A DNA stretch of 13,219 nucleotides from Gammaproteobacteria bacterium (GTDB lineage Bacteria > Pseudomonadota > Gammaproteobacteria > SURF-13): positions 1 through 13,219 of the forward strand of contig JAMDBH010000132.1 of NCBI GenBank assembly GCA_023487615.1, read 5' to 3'. A program made the position numbers and the translations under genes. The notes beneath the pieces are model-generated. The model ran no database searches and had not been told where the DNA came from. It saw only the letters and a program-made list of their open reading frames with translations. The first letter of the stretch is position 1, and the number at the start of each line of letters is the position of its first letter. Shown here one piece after another: positions 1 through 5,833 of this stretch.

Positions 1-2
1 TA

Positions 3-158
3 ATGCGTGAGAAAATCAAAATGGTCTCCAGCGCCGACACCGGCCACTACTACACCACCATCAAAAACAAGCGCAACACGCCGGACAAGCTGGAACGCAA
101 GAAATTCGATCCGGTGGTGCGCAAGCACGTGATCTACAAAGAGGCCAAGATCAAATAA
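3..158 (+). CDS. rpmG: 50S ribosomal protein L33
   Basis: Small basic protein of 51 residues, part of the large ribosomal subunit near the tRNA exit site. The sequence shows the family hallmarks: the start [10 protein letters not shown], the core [11 protein letters not shown] and the C-terminal block [19 protein letters not shown], closely matching proteobacterial L33 from memory. The start MREK at base 3 is the usual start of the 51-residue Pseudomonas-type L33, so the gene is probably complete although the window opens only two bases before it. The form has no CxxC zinc motifs. In relatives rpmB (L28) lies directly upstream; here that is outside the window. The gene is followed by a row of hairpins ending in an intrinsic terminator, so it closes its operon. 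Confidence 0.96.
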   Translation: MREKIKMVSSADTGHYYTTIKNKRNTPDKLERKKFDPVVRKHVIYKEAKIK

Positions 159-176
159 ATTCCATCAGGGGTTTCT

Positions 177-194
177 CGGCACAAGGAAGTGCCG
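177..194. repeat. Hairpin 1 downstream of rpmG
   Basis: Inverted repeat CGGCAC / GTGCCG around the loop AAGGAA. Three further pairs (TCT with AGA) can form outside it if one C is bulged. It is the first of four hairpins in a row between rpmG and the terminator. It has no T-run after it, so it is not a terminator by itself. Confidence 0.6.
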
Positions 195-200
195 CAGAGA

Positions 201-230
201 GCGAGGCCAAAACCGCGCTTTTGGCCTCGC
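201..230. repeat. Hairpin 2: perfect 12-bp inverted repeat
   Basis: GCGAGGCCAAAA pairs perfectly with TTTTGGCCTCGC around the six-base loop CCGCGC. The stem is long and without mismatch, and lies only six bases after hairpin 1 and five before hairpin 3. It may be part of a dispersed intergenic repeat or of a structured 3' UTR. Confidence 0.75.
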
Positions 231-235
231 GAGAT

Positions 236-261
236 GAAAAATTCCAGGGATGGAATTTTTC
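236..261. repeat. Hairpin 3: perfect 11-bp inverted repeat
   Basis: GAAAAATTCCA pairs perfectly with TGGAATTTTTC around the loop GGGA. The stem ends in T5 then C, so it might act as a weak terminator, but a better one follows 12 bases later. Confidence 0.75.
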
Positions 262-273
262 AGAATCTTAGGC

Positions 274-298
274 AAAACCCGCCACTGGCGGGTTTTTT
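274..298 (+). terminator. Rho-independent terminator of rpmG
   Basis: The stem CCCGCC / GGCGGG closes over the loop ACT, is extended by A4/T4 pairs, and is followed by T6 in all. The minus strand shows TTTTG after the stem, so it may also slow transcription coming from the convergent desaturase gene, which ends at 322. Confidence 0.9.
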
Positions 299-321
299 AT
301 TGTCCGGTGCGGGGTGCTTAC

Positions 322-1497
322 TCAGGCCGGTTGTAGCGAGTAGCCGCGCAGCCTCTGGGCAAACTCCTGCAACGCCTGGATGCCGCTCGCCTCGGCCTGC
401 CTGCACCACTCCTGCAGTGCGTGCAGCAGATGCTCGTGGGTGGCGGCGGAACGCTGCCAAATCTGCTGCAGGCGTTGCTTGTATTCATACACCGTATGCA
501 GCGCCTGGCTGTGGCTCAGGGCGTGGGCCAGCGTGTGTTTCGCGTCCTCATTCAGAAGCGACTCCTCGCGCCTGAGCAGGATGCGCGTGCGCTTGAGCGT
601 CAGGCGCTTGGCGCCCTCCGCCAGCCGCAGTTCCTCCTCATGCACGCGCTCCAGAACGTGTTCCGCGTAGTGCGCCATCACGCGCAGGCGGTGCGCCACG
701 ACGGCCTTGACCGTGTCCATATCCAGCCCCGTCTTGTGCGCCACGATGTGCGGCTCCATGGCCACTTTCTTCACCCGCGCCAGTCCCATGATTTCCATGG
801 TGCGGATGTACAGCCAGCCGATGTCGAACTCCCACCACTTGGAAGAAAGCTTGGCCGAACTGCCGAAGGCGTGGTGATTGTTGTGCAGTTCCTCGCCACC
901 GATAAGAATACCCCACGGCACGATATTCCTCGATGCGTCCGCGCACTCATAATTGCGGTAGCCCCACCAGTGGCCGATGCCATTGATGACGCCCGCGGCA
1001 AAAAGCGGTATCCAGGCCATTTGCACCGCCCAGATGGTGAGACCGGGCGCGCCGAACAGCACCAGATCAATAACCAGCATGAAGCGTATGCCCCAGGCGG
1101 TGTAAGGTGTGTAGACATTGCGCTCCATCCAGTCGTCCGGGGTATTGTGGCCGTAGTTGTCCAGGGTATCCTGATTTTTCGCCTCGGCACGATAAAGCTC
1201 GGTACCCGTCCATAATACCTTTTTGATGCCCGCGACCTGCGGGCTATGGGGGTCATCCGGGGTCTCCACCTTGGCGTGATGCTTGCGGTGTATCGCCACC
1301 CACTCCTTGGTTACCATGCCCGTGGTGAGCCACAGCCAGAAGCGGAAAAAGTGGCTGGGAATGGGATGCAGGTCCAGGCCGCGATGGGTCTGGTGACGGT
1401 GCAGATAAATGGTGACGCCGGCGATGGTGATGTGGGTAAGGATCAGCGCCGCCGCGACATAACCCCAGAGGGAGAGATTTAATAAGCCGTCAATCAT
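322..1497 (-). CDS. Membrane acyl-CoA (delta-9 type) fatty acid desaturase with long C-terminal extension
   Basis: Di-iron membrane desaturase that would put a double bond into saturated acyl chains and tune membrane fluidity. The three histidine boxes are visible: HRHQTH at residues 33-38, HRKHH at 70-74 and HNNHH at 205-209, plus H176 in NGIGHWWGYRNYE. Hydrophobic segments lie near 9-32, 48-62, 135-156 and 158-172. The catalytic part ends near residue 245. About 140 charged, alpha-helical residues follow, more than a minimal desaturase needs, and these resemble the tail of ISL3-family transposases (see findings). The ATG at 1497 has GAGGT seven bases upstream. A promoter and a palindrome lie in front. 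pyrE is upstream on the same strand, about 205 bases away, so it is probably a separate unit. The class is sure; substrate (acyl-CoA or phospholipid) and regiospecificity are inferred. Confidence 0.92.
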   Translation of the reverse strand: MIDGLLNLSLWGYVAAALILTHITIAGVTIYLHRHQTHRGLDLHPIPSHFFRFWLWLTTGMVTKEWVAIHRKHHAKVETPDDPHSPQVAGIKKVLWTGTELYRAEAKNQDTLDNYGHNTPDDWMERNVYTPYTAWGIRFMLVIDLVLFGAPGLTIWAVQMAWIPLFAAGVINGIGHWWGYRNYECADASRNIVPWGILIGGEELHNNHHAFGSSAKLSSKWWEFDIGWLYIRTMEIMGLARVKKVAMEPHIVAHKTGLDMDTVKAVVAHRLRVMAHYAEHVLERVHEEELRLAEGAKRLTLKRTRILLRREESLLNEDAKHTLAHALSHSQALHTVYEYKQRLQQIWQRSAATHEHLLHALQEWCRQAEASGIQALQEFAQRLRGYSLQPA

Positions 1498-1516
1498 GGA
1501 TACCTCAGATTAATGA

Positions 1517-1531
1517 ATATCACGTTGATAT
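1517..1531. promoter_or_regulatory. Candidate operator palindrome in the desaturase leader
   Basis: ATATCA-CGT-TGATAT is a perfect 6+6 inverted repeat with a three-base spacer. It lies just downstream of the predicted transcription start of the desaturase gene, where a repressor would block initiation. Fatty-acid desaturase genes are commonly controlled by TetR-type repressors such as DesT, but this sequence does not match a site I can name. The regulator is unknown. Confidence 0.35.
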
Positions 1532-1540
1532 GTGGCCCCT

Positions 1541-1569
1541 ACTATAGTGAAATCAAGCCCGCACGTCTA
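1541..1569 (-). promoter_or_regulatory. Putative sigma-70 promoter of the desaturase gene
   Basis: On the minus strand, TAGACG (1569-1564, four matches to TTGACA) lies 17 bases before TATAGT (1546-1541, five matches to TATAAT). Transcription would start near 1534, leaving a leader of about 37 bases before the ATG at 1497. Seen by eye only. Confidence 0.45.
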
Positions 1570-1702
1570 CAGCGAGGCACGAAACTTTACCCAAGCTCGT
1601 ACAAAATACTGCAAGATGCCTGCAAAATCAAGGTAATTGACCTGTTTTCGCGTATTTTAACAAAATCCGACCTTGTTGGCTGAACCTCACGGCCGGGGAA
1701 GA

Positions 1703-2359
1703 TTACGCCACGCCATAGCGCGCGCGGTAGGCGCGTATGGCCTCAAAGTGGGGCTGCACCTCGGCCTTTTGCGCCACATAGCGGAGCAGCGTGTCGAGAT
1801 TGACGATGCTCAGCACCGGTATCGCGTAACTCTGCCGCACCTCCTGCACGGCGGACAACTCTCCCTGTCCCCGCTCCTGGCGGTCCAGCGCGATCAACAC
1901 GCCCGCGGGCTCAGCGCCCGCCTGTTTGATGATCTGCACCGACTCTGCGACCGAGGCGCCCGCGCTAATCACGTCGTCCACGATCAGCACCCGTCCCGCG
2001 AGCGGCGCGCCGACGATTACGCCGCCCTCGCCGTGGCGCTTCGCCTCCTTGCGGTTGAAGGCATAAGGCACGTCGCGCGCGTGGTGGTCGGCCAGCGCGA
2101 TGCCGAGCGCCGCCACCAGCGGGATGCCCTTATAGGCCGGGCCGAACAGCATGTCGTAAGGCGCACTGGAGTCCACCAAGGCGCTGGCGTAATAACGCCC
2201 CAGCCGCGCCAGGCTGGCTCCGGTGTTGAACAGGCCGCTGTTGAAGAAATACGGGCTCACCCGCCCCGATTTGAGGGTGAATTCCCCAAACTTGAGCGCG
2301 CCGATGCGCAAGGTGAAGTCGAGAAATTCGCGTTGGTAGTCTTGCATGGATGTAAGCAT
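1703..2359 (-). CDS. pyrE: Orotate phosphoribosyltransferase
   Basis: Catalyses orotate + PRPP to orotidine 5'-monophosphate, the fifth step of de novo pyrimidine synthesis, as a cytosolic dimer. The 218-residue sequence follows E. coli PyrE (213 residues) along its length: [12 protein letters not shown] near 22-33, the substrate stretch [11 protein letters not shown] near 70-80, the mobile loop [12 protein letters not shown] at 102-113 and the PRPP-binding motif [13 protein letters not shown] at 124-136. Two ATG codons are possible. The one at 2359 has a weak GGGAA upstream, whereas MQDYQREF at 2347 aligns with the E. coli start but has no visible ribosome-binding site. It diverges from the exonuclease III gene with 68 bases between, the arrangement of pyrE and crc in Pseudomonas. 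Confidence 0.96.
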   Translation of the reverse strand: MLTSMQDYQREFLDFTLRIGALKFGEFTLKSGRVSPYFFNSGLFNTGASLARLGRYYASALVDSSAPYDMLFGPAYKGIPLVAALGIALADHHARDVPYAFNRKEAKRHGEGGVIVGAPLAGRVLIVDDVISAGASVAESVQIIKQAGAEPAGVLIALDRQERGQGELSAVQEVRQSYAIPVLSIVNLDTLLRYVAQKAEVQPHFEAIRAYRARYGVA

Positions 2360-2378
2360 CTAATTATTCCCAACGACC

Positions 2379-2384
2379 ATTATA
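2379..2384 (-). promoter_or_regulatory. Possible -10 box of pyrE
   Basis: A perfect TATAAT on the minus strand (2384 to 2379) lies 20 bases before the first ATG of pyrE. No good -35 box is seen at 16-18 bases. The same AT-rich spot offers TATAAA on the plus strand (2381-2386) for the divergent exonuclease gene. The 68-base gap holds no other clear signal. Confidence 0.35.
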
Positions 2385-2427
2385 AACGATGCACGCGCGG
2401 CCGTTTTGCGGTAGGCTTTAACGCCTT

Positions 2428-3201
2428 ATGCGCATCATCACCCTCAACGTCAACGGCATCCGCTCCGCGGCCAGCAAGGGATTTTTCCCGTGGATGCTGA
2501 AACAAAAACCCGACGTCGTGTGCCTGCAGGAGACCAAGGCGCAGGAGCATCAACTGACGGACAGCGCACTGCACCCTGACGGCTACCATTCCTATTTCCA
2601 CGACGCGGTAAAAAAGGGCTACAGCGGCGTGGCGCTCTACTGCAAGCGCAAGCCGGACAAGATCATCGTAGGCCTGGGCTGGCCGGATTTCGACGCCGAG
2701 GCGCGTTATATCGAGGCGCGCTTTGGAAACCTGAGCGTGGTGTCGCTGTATCTACCTTCCGGCTCGTCCGGGCCGGAGCGGCAAGCGGTGAAATTTGATT
2801 TCATGGAGCGCTTCGTGCCGGTGCTCAAAAAAATGCGCAAGAGCAAACGCGAATACATCATTTGCGGCGACTGGAACATCGCGCATAAAAACATAGACCT
2901 CAAAAACTGGCGCGGCAACCAGAAGAACTCCGGCTTCCTGCCCGAAGAACGCGCGTGGATGGATCAGTTATTCAGCAAGCTCGGTTTCGTGGATGCATTT
3001 CGTGTGGTAAATCAGGAGCCCGATCAATATACCTGGTGGTCGAACCGCGGCCAGGCATGGGCGAAAAACGTCGGATGGCGCATTGATTATCATGTCATCA
3101 CACCGGGCCTGGCGGATAAAGTGAAAGCCGCTTCAATTTATAAAGCGCAACGCTTCTCCGATCACGCGCCGTTGACGATAGATTACAATTATACTTTCTG
3201 A
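2428..3201 (+). CDS. xthA: Exodeoxyribonuclease III / AP endonuclease family, catalytically intact member at the crc locus
   Basis: Mg-dependent nuclease of the exonuclease III/APE1 family. It would cut abasic sites and remove 3' blocking groups or nucleotides in base-excision repair. The 257 residues keep the family's active-site set: N7 (NVNGIR), E35 (LQETK), Y108 (SLYLP), D148 and N150 (GDWN), D220 (RIDY) and D245-H246 (SDHAP). Gene order matters for naming: the Pseudomonas relative beside pyrE is Crc, a catabolite-repression RNA-binding protein whose active-site residues are lost. The sequence shares Crc-like stretches such as REYI.CG, LKNWR and PEERAWMD, yet is fully equipped for catalysis, so I call it a nuclease. 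No strong Shine-Dalgarno is visible. A REP copy begins 21 bases after the stop. The family is sure; the exact paralogue name is less so. Confidence 0.9.
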   Translation: MRIITLNVNGIRSAASKGFFPWMLKQKPDVVCLQETKAQEHQLTDSALHPDGYHSYFHDAVKKGYSGVALYCKRKPDKIIVGLGWPDFDAEARYIEARFGNLSVVSLYLPSGSSGPERQAVKFDFMERFVPVLKKMRKSKREYIICGDWNIAHKNIDLKNWRGNQKNSGFLPEERAWMDQLFSKLGFVDAFRVVNQEPDQYTWWSNRGQAWAKNVGWRIDYHVITPGLADKVKAASIYKAQRFSDHAPLTIDYNYTF

Positions 3202-3222
3202 GTGTAAGTTGCTTGAGAAGCT

Positions 3223-3254
3223 GATGGGTTACGCTTACGCTCCACCCATCCTAC
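3223..3254 (-). repeat. REP copy A
   Basis: A 32-bp palindromic repeat. On the minus strand it reads GTAG, then GATGGGT, a 14-base centre, then ACCCATC. GTAG before the hairpin is the conserved tetranucleotide of REP elements mobilised by RAYT transposases. It is identical in all 32 bases to copy C, and lies between the exonuclease III gene and the HEPN-motif gene. The 14 bases after it (CTACGCAGGCTATG) run into the next start codon. Confidence 0.85.
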
Positions 3255-3261
3255 GCAGGCT

Positions 3262-3816
3262 ATGACAAACGGACATGGAATCGAAACGCCTGCCAACAAG
3301 ATTGCCACCGCACAGGCAACCTTAGGACTCGCGATTAGGCTCAGCGGTGAAGTTGAGGCGGGCCGTATTAACACTGAGATATTTAAGCGTGGCGTCATTA
3401 TTCATACCGGCGGGAATGGCTTAAGGCTCCCTCCCTTCCATGAGGGAACCGACCAAGATATCAAGCATGGAATTGCCAACATAGTGCTTATAGCACTTGG
3501 CGCCTCCGCGCTCACTGTTGACGAAACGCTTAATGAGGTGTTTGGCAAAGCTGCGACCGATACAGACTCAACGCGCATCGGTATCAGGGTCATGGTGTAT
3601 CAACTACGCAACGCCTTTGCGCACAACCCTTGGCGACCCAAATGGATAGTGTTCCCGAAATACAGGAACAGCTATCCGATTGAGCTTGATGATGGGTCGA
3701 GATTTACGTTCGACGCGACCAACCTCAATGGCGACGGTGTTAAGCCTGAGCATGTGGGTGGATTGGAATTTTGGACGAAGCTATTGCAGCACTGTGAAAG
3801 GCTTGTTAGCTCGTAG
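3262..3816 (+). CDS. Unrecognised 184-residue protein with a HEPN-type RNxxxH motif
   Basis: I do not recognise this protein by name. The centre is helical, with a hydrophobic stretch IANIVLIALGASALTV (71-86), and is followed by MVYQLRNAFAHNPWRPKW. Here R116-N117-x3-H121 fits the R-x4-6-H signature of HEPN nucleases, whose polar residue after R is often N. HEPN proteins include toxin RNases and defence components, so an RNA-cutting or signal-bound role is possible; inactive HEPN domains also exist. It has no signal peptide or membrane anchor. Base use is lower in GC than in the flanking housekeeping genes. The ATG at 3262 has only a poor GCAGG before it, derived from the tail of REP copy A. 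Its TAG stop (3814-3816) is the TAG of the GTAG in REP copy B, so insertion may have set its C-terminus. The gene is likely real; its function is inference. Confidence 0.7.
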   Translation: MTNGHGIETPANKIATAQATLGLAIRLSGEVEAGRINTEIFKRGVIIHTGGNGLRLPPFHEGTDQDIKHGIANIVLIALGASALTVDETLNEVFGKAATDTDSTRIGIRVMVYQLRNAFAHNPWRPKWIVFPKYRNSYPIELDDGSRFTFDATNLNGDGVKPEHVGGLEFWTKLLQHCERLVSS

Positions 3817-3844
3817 GATGGGTGGAGCGCAAGCGCAACCCATC
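3813..3844 (+). repeat. REP copy B (inverted relative to A, C and D)
   Basis: The same 32-bp element on the plus strand: GTAG at 3813-3816, then a GATGGGT/ACCCATC stem. It differs from copy A at two positions, and both changes fall in the small inner stem (GCGC...GCGC instead of GCGT...GCGT), turning a G-T pair into G-C. It lies 18 bases before the transposase start and faces copy C on the other side of the gene. Confidence 0.88.
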
Positions 3845-3862
3845 ATCAATGTTGCATAACGC

Positions 3863-4393
3863 ATGACTAATTACCGACGCCACTTTGTGCCCGGTGGGAG
3901 CTATTTCTTTACCGTCGCTCTGGCGGATCGCTCGGCGACGCTATTGACGGATCACATCGATGTGTTGCGAAAGGCTTTTCAATGCATTCGGAAAGAGCTG
4001 CCATTCACAACCGAGGCCATGGTGGTATTGCCTGACCATTTGCACTGCGTTTGGACGCTGCCGCCTGAAACGGCTGACTTTTCTACCCGTTGGAAAAGGA
4101 TAAAAGCAGAGTTTTCGCATGCCCTGCCCGATGGGGAGCGGCGCTCGGAAAGCCGGGTGAAAAAAGGCGAGCGCGGCATTTGGCAGCGGCGGTTCTGGGA
4201 ACATGCGCTACAAAATGAACTGGATTGGCAGAGGCATGTGGATTACATCCATTACAATCCCGTAAAACACGGGCATGTGAAACGAGTCGCGGAGTGGCCG
4301 TATTCGACCTTTCACCGTTACGTGAAGCTTGGGCTTTACCCGCTGGAGTGGGGCAGTGTGGGTACGCAAGACGGTGATGAATTTGGGGAATGA
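3863..4393 (+). CDS. REP-associated tyrosine transposase (RAYT, TnpA-REP)
   Basis: Y1-type single-strand transposase of the HUH superfamily that binds REP hairpins and cuts and joins them through a tyrosine. At 176 residues it closely resembles E. coli YafM/TnpA-REP (165 residues) as I recall it: YRRHFVPGGSYFFTV at the start, the metal-binding HUH motif H59-L-H61 in VVLPDHLHCVWTLP, IWQRRFWEHA near 106-115, and the catalytic tyrosine region HVDYIHYNPVKHG, where Y128 aligns with E. coli Y115. All catalytic residues are present, so it could be active. REP copies lie on both sides in inverted orientation (B upstream, C downstream), as in other RAYT loci; copy C overlaps its TGA stop. No Shine-Dalgarno is visible before the ATG, so expression is probably low. 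Confidence 0.95.
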   Translation: MTNYRRHFVPGGSYFFTVALADRSATLLTDHIDVLRKAFQCIRKELPFTTEAMVVLPDHLHCVWTLPPETADFSTRWKRIKAEFSHALPDGERRSESRVKKGERGIWQRRFWEHALQNELDWQRHVDYIHYNPVKHGHVKRVAEWPYSTFHRYVKLGLYPLEWGSVGTQDGDEFGE

Positions 4394-4423
4394 TGGGTTA
4401 CGCTTACGCTCCACCCATCCTAC
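4392..4423 (-). repeat. REP copy C
   Basis: Identical to copy A over 32 bases and in the same orientation, with GTAG on the minus strand at 4423-4420. Its first two bases are inside the TGA stop codon of the transposase. Its outer flank reads CCTACCCGCTACGCAGGC, against CCTACGCAGGC at copy A, which suggests a seven-base insertion or duplication in the tail. Confidence 0.88.
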
Positions 4424-4470
4424 CCGCTACGCAGGCATATAAGCTATTTTCTGATATACCGTTGTGCCTA

Positions 4471-4476
4471 TATAAT
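4471..4476 (+). promoter_or_regulatory. Possible -10 box of the HNH endonuclease gene
   Basis: A perfect TATAAT lies 54 bases before the HNH start, in an AT-rich stretch after REP copy C. The -35 region at 17 bases (TTTCTG) is poor. This 107-base gap is the only obvious place for a promoter of the HNH gene and its partner. Confidence 0.4.
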
Positions 4477-4530
4477 TAGAGGAGCGGCAAAGTTGATCGT
4501 TTCGCACCTAGTAGAGATAAGGAACGCTCC

Positions 4531-5349
4531 ATGACGACTGTTTCCCCAATTCCACCAAATGCCTTCTCAAGCTCTGGTAACTGGACAAAAGAACAATTGA
4601 AGCTGGCTTTTCACTATTACTGCCAAACCCCTTTCGGTAAGCTTCATAGCCGTAATCCAGAAATTATCGAACTAGCATTATTGATTGGCCGCACTCCGTC
4701 GGCGCTTGCCATGAAGCTAGTCAACTTCGCCAGCCTAGACCCATCCATCACCAGCACTGGACGGAAGGGACTGAAGGGTGCATCCAATCTGGATCGTGAA
4801 ATATGGGATGAGTTTCACGCTAATTGGGAGCGGTTAGCCGTCGAGTGCGAGAAACTTCGTCAGCATCTTATTCAAGATCACGCCACAACAAAAAGTGCCT
4901 TAGTCGAAGCAGATGACGATATTGCCATTGAGGACTTCACTGGGGAAACCCGTCAAGTCTTTGTTGAGCAGAGAATCAAGCAAGCATTCTTTCGTCGAGC
5001 CGTATTGAGCAGCTACCGGGGGCGCTGTTGTATCTCCGGCGTGTCGGAGCCCCGGTTGTTGGTTGCCAGCCATATCGTGCCTTGGAGCAAAGACAAAGCC
5101 AATCGGCTCAATCCAAGCAACGGTCTATGCCTGTCGGCAATACATGATAAGGCTTTCGATAAAGGGCTTATCACTTTGTCCGATGATCTTCGGGTTATCC
5201 TTTCCGGCGAACTTCGTAGGCGCAATGAAGTCTTTATAAAAAATGTATTTCTACCTATCGAAAATCAAATGATCGAGGCGCCAGAACGATTCGCGCCGAG
5301 CGTCGAGTTCTTGGCGCACCACAGAAATCACGTCTTCGTTGGGGGCTAA
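4531..5349 (+). CDS. HNH endonuclease, restriction-type (HNH_2-like)
   Basis: Probable DNA endonuclease. The C-terminal half carries a recognisable HNH core: CCISG near 166-170, SHIVPW with H181, N197 in NPSNGLC, and H205 in LSAIHDKAFDKGLITL. This order matches the HNH_2 group often annotated as putative restriction endonucleases. The N-terminal 100 residues (WTKEQLKLAFHYYCQTPFGKLHSRNPEI...LIGRTPSALAMKL) look like the helical domain that accompanies these nucleases and may read DNA; residues 95-135 are charged and probably a linker. The ATG at 4531 has AAGGA seven bases upstream. GC content is lower than in flanking core genes. No methyltransferase lies nearby, so it is not a classical restriction-modification pair; it may target modified or foreign DNA. 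The short gene after it starts four bases past its stop. Confidence 0.88.
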   Translation: MTTVSPIPPNAFSSSGNWTKEQLKLAFHYYCQTPFGKLHSRNPEIIELALLIGRTPSALAMKLVNFASLDPSITSTGRKGLKGASNLDREIWDEFHANWERLAVECEKLRQHLIQDHATTKSALVEADDDIAIEDFTGETRQVFVEQRIKQAFFRRAVLSSYRGRCCISGVSEPRLLVASHIVPWSKDKANRLNPSNGLCLSAIHDKAFDKGLITLSDDLRVILSGELRRRNEVFIKNVFLPIENQMIEAPERFAPSVEFLAHHRNHVFVGG

Positions 5350-5353
5350 TAAT

Positions 5354-5725
5354 ATGGGGAGCAGCTTCTCAATCTTCGAGTATGTTTATCGCGATGCAGG
5401 TAACTACAAGGCATGGGGGAGTGTATTGCTACTTGGAACAGTATCGCCAGATGATGTGGACACTTTGCGCGCATGCCTTGAGTCCGGCGAGTTTTTTGTT
5501 GCCGAGCAAGTCGGCATTCCAGTTGTGTATCAAGAGCTTTGGGCGCTCAGTGACGGCCCAAATAGCGATGATCATGCTTACCATCAATTTTCTGATCTAC
5601 GACCTGCCACAAACGAAGAGATGTCGACGATAGAACCGTGGGGCAGGCTACCAGACTTGTTAAAGGCATTTCGTGAAGTGAATAAAGACTGGGATTGCGC
5701 CTTATCACCGCACGGCTGGCTTTGA
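5354..5725 (+). CDS. Unrecognised 123-residue protein coupled to the HNH endonuclease gene
   Basis: I do not recognise this family with confidence. The protein starts MGSSFSIFEYVYRDAGNYKAWGSVLLLG and is acidic and soluble, with no signal or membrane segment. It contains WALSDGPNSDDHAYHQF near 65-82 and ends in ALSPHGWL. I prefer the ATG at 5354 over an upstream in-frame TTG at 5339, because GGGGG at 5341-5345 sits at a suitable distance and the conserved-looking part begins after it. It starts four bases after the HNH stop, so the two are very likely co-translated. Such coupling suggests a partner, for example a modulator or immunity protein, but nothing in the sequence proves this. Its end is followed by a 183-base gap holding only REP copy D and a possible promoter. 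Confidence 0.7.
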   Translation: MGSSFSIFEYVYRDAGNYKAWGSVLLLGTVSPDDVDTLRACLESGEFFVAEQVGIPVVYQELWALSDGPNSDDHAYHQFSDLRPATNEEMSTIEPWGRLPDLLKAFREVNKDWDCALSPHGWL

Positions 5726-5771
5726 TGACGTGGACAGCTTTATTGGGTCCTCGCTTTCAGTGCGGCATACG

Positions 5772-5777
5772 TTGACA
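5772..5777 (+). promoter_or_regulatory. Possible -35 box upstream of the permease gene
   Basis: A perfect TTGACA lies 132 bases before the permease ATG. The matching -10 at 17 bases (CACTAC) is poor, and REP copy D would fall in the leader. Weak support. Confidence 0.2.
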
Positions 5778-5833
5778 TTGGACGTATCCGGATTCACTAC
5801 CTTGGTGCGTGAACGACAGAACGCCTAGAGAAT

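Noticed and set aside
421..1215. Long open frame on the plus strand opposite the desaturase gene
   Set aside because: It has no recognisable domain, is rich in His, Arg and Gln as antisense frames of GC-rich genes are, and overlaps a gene with clear histidine boxes.
2428..3201. Naming this gene crc because of its position beside pyrE
   Set aside because: Crc proteins lack the nuclease active site, while all the catalytic residues are present here.
4531..5725. Classical type II restriction-modification system
   Set aside because: No DNA methyltransferase motif occurs in either gene or nearby.
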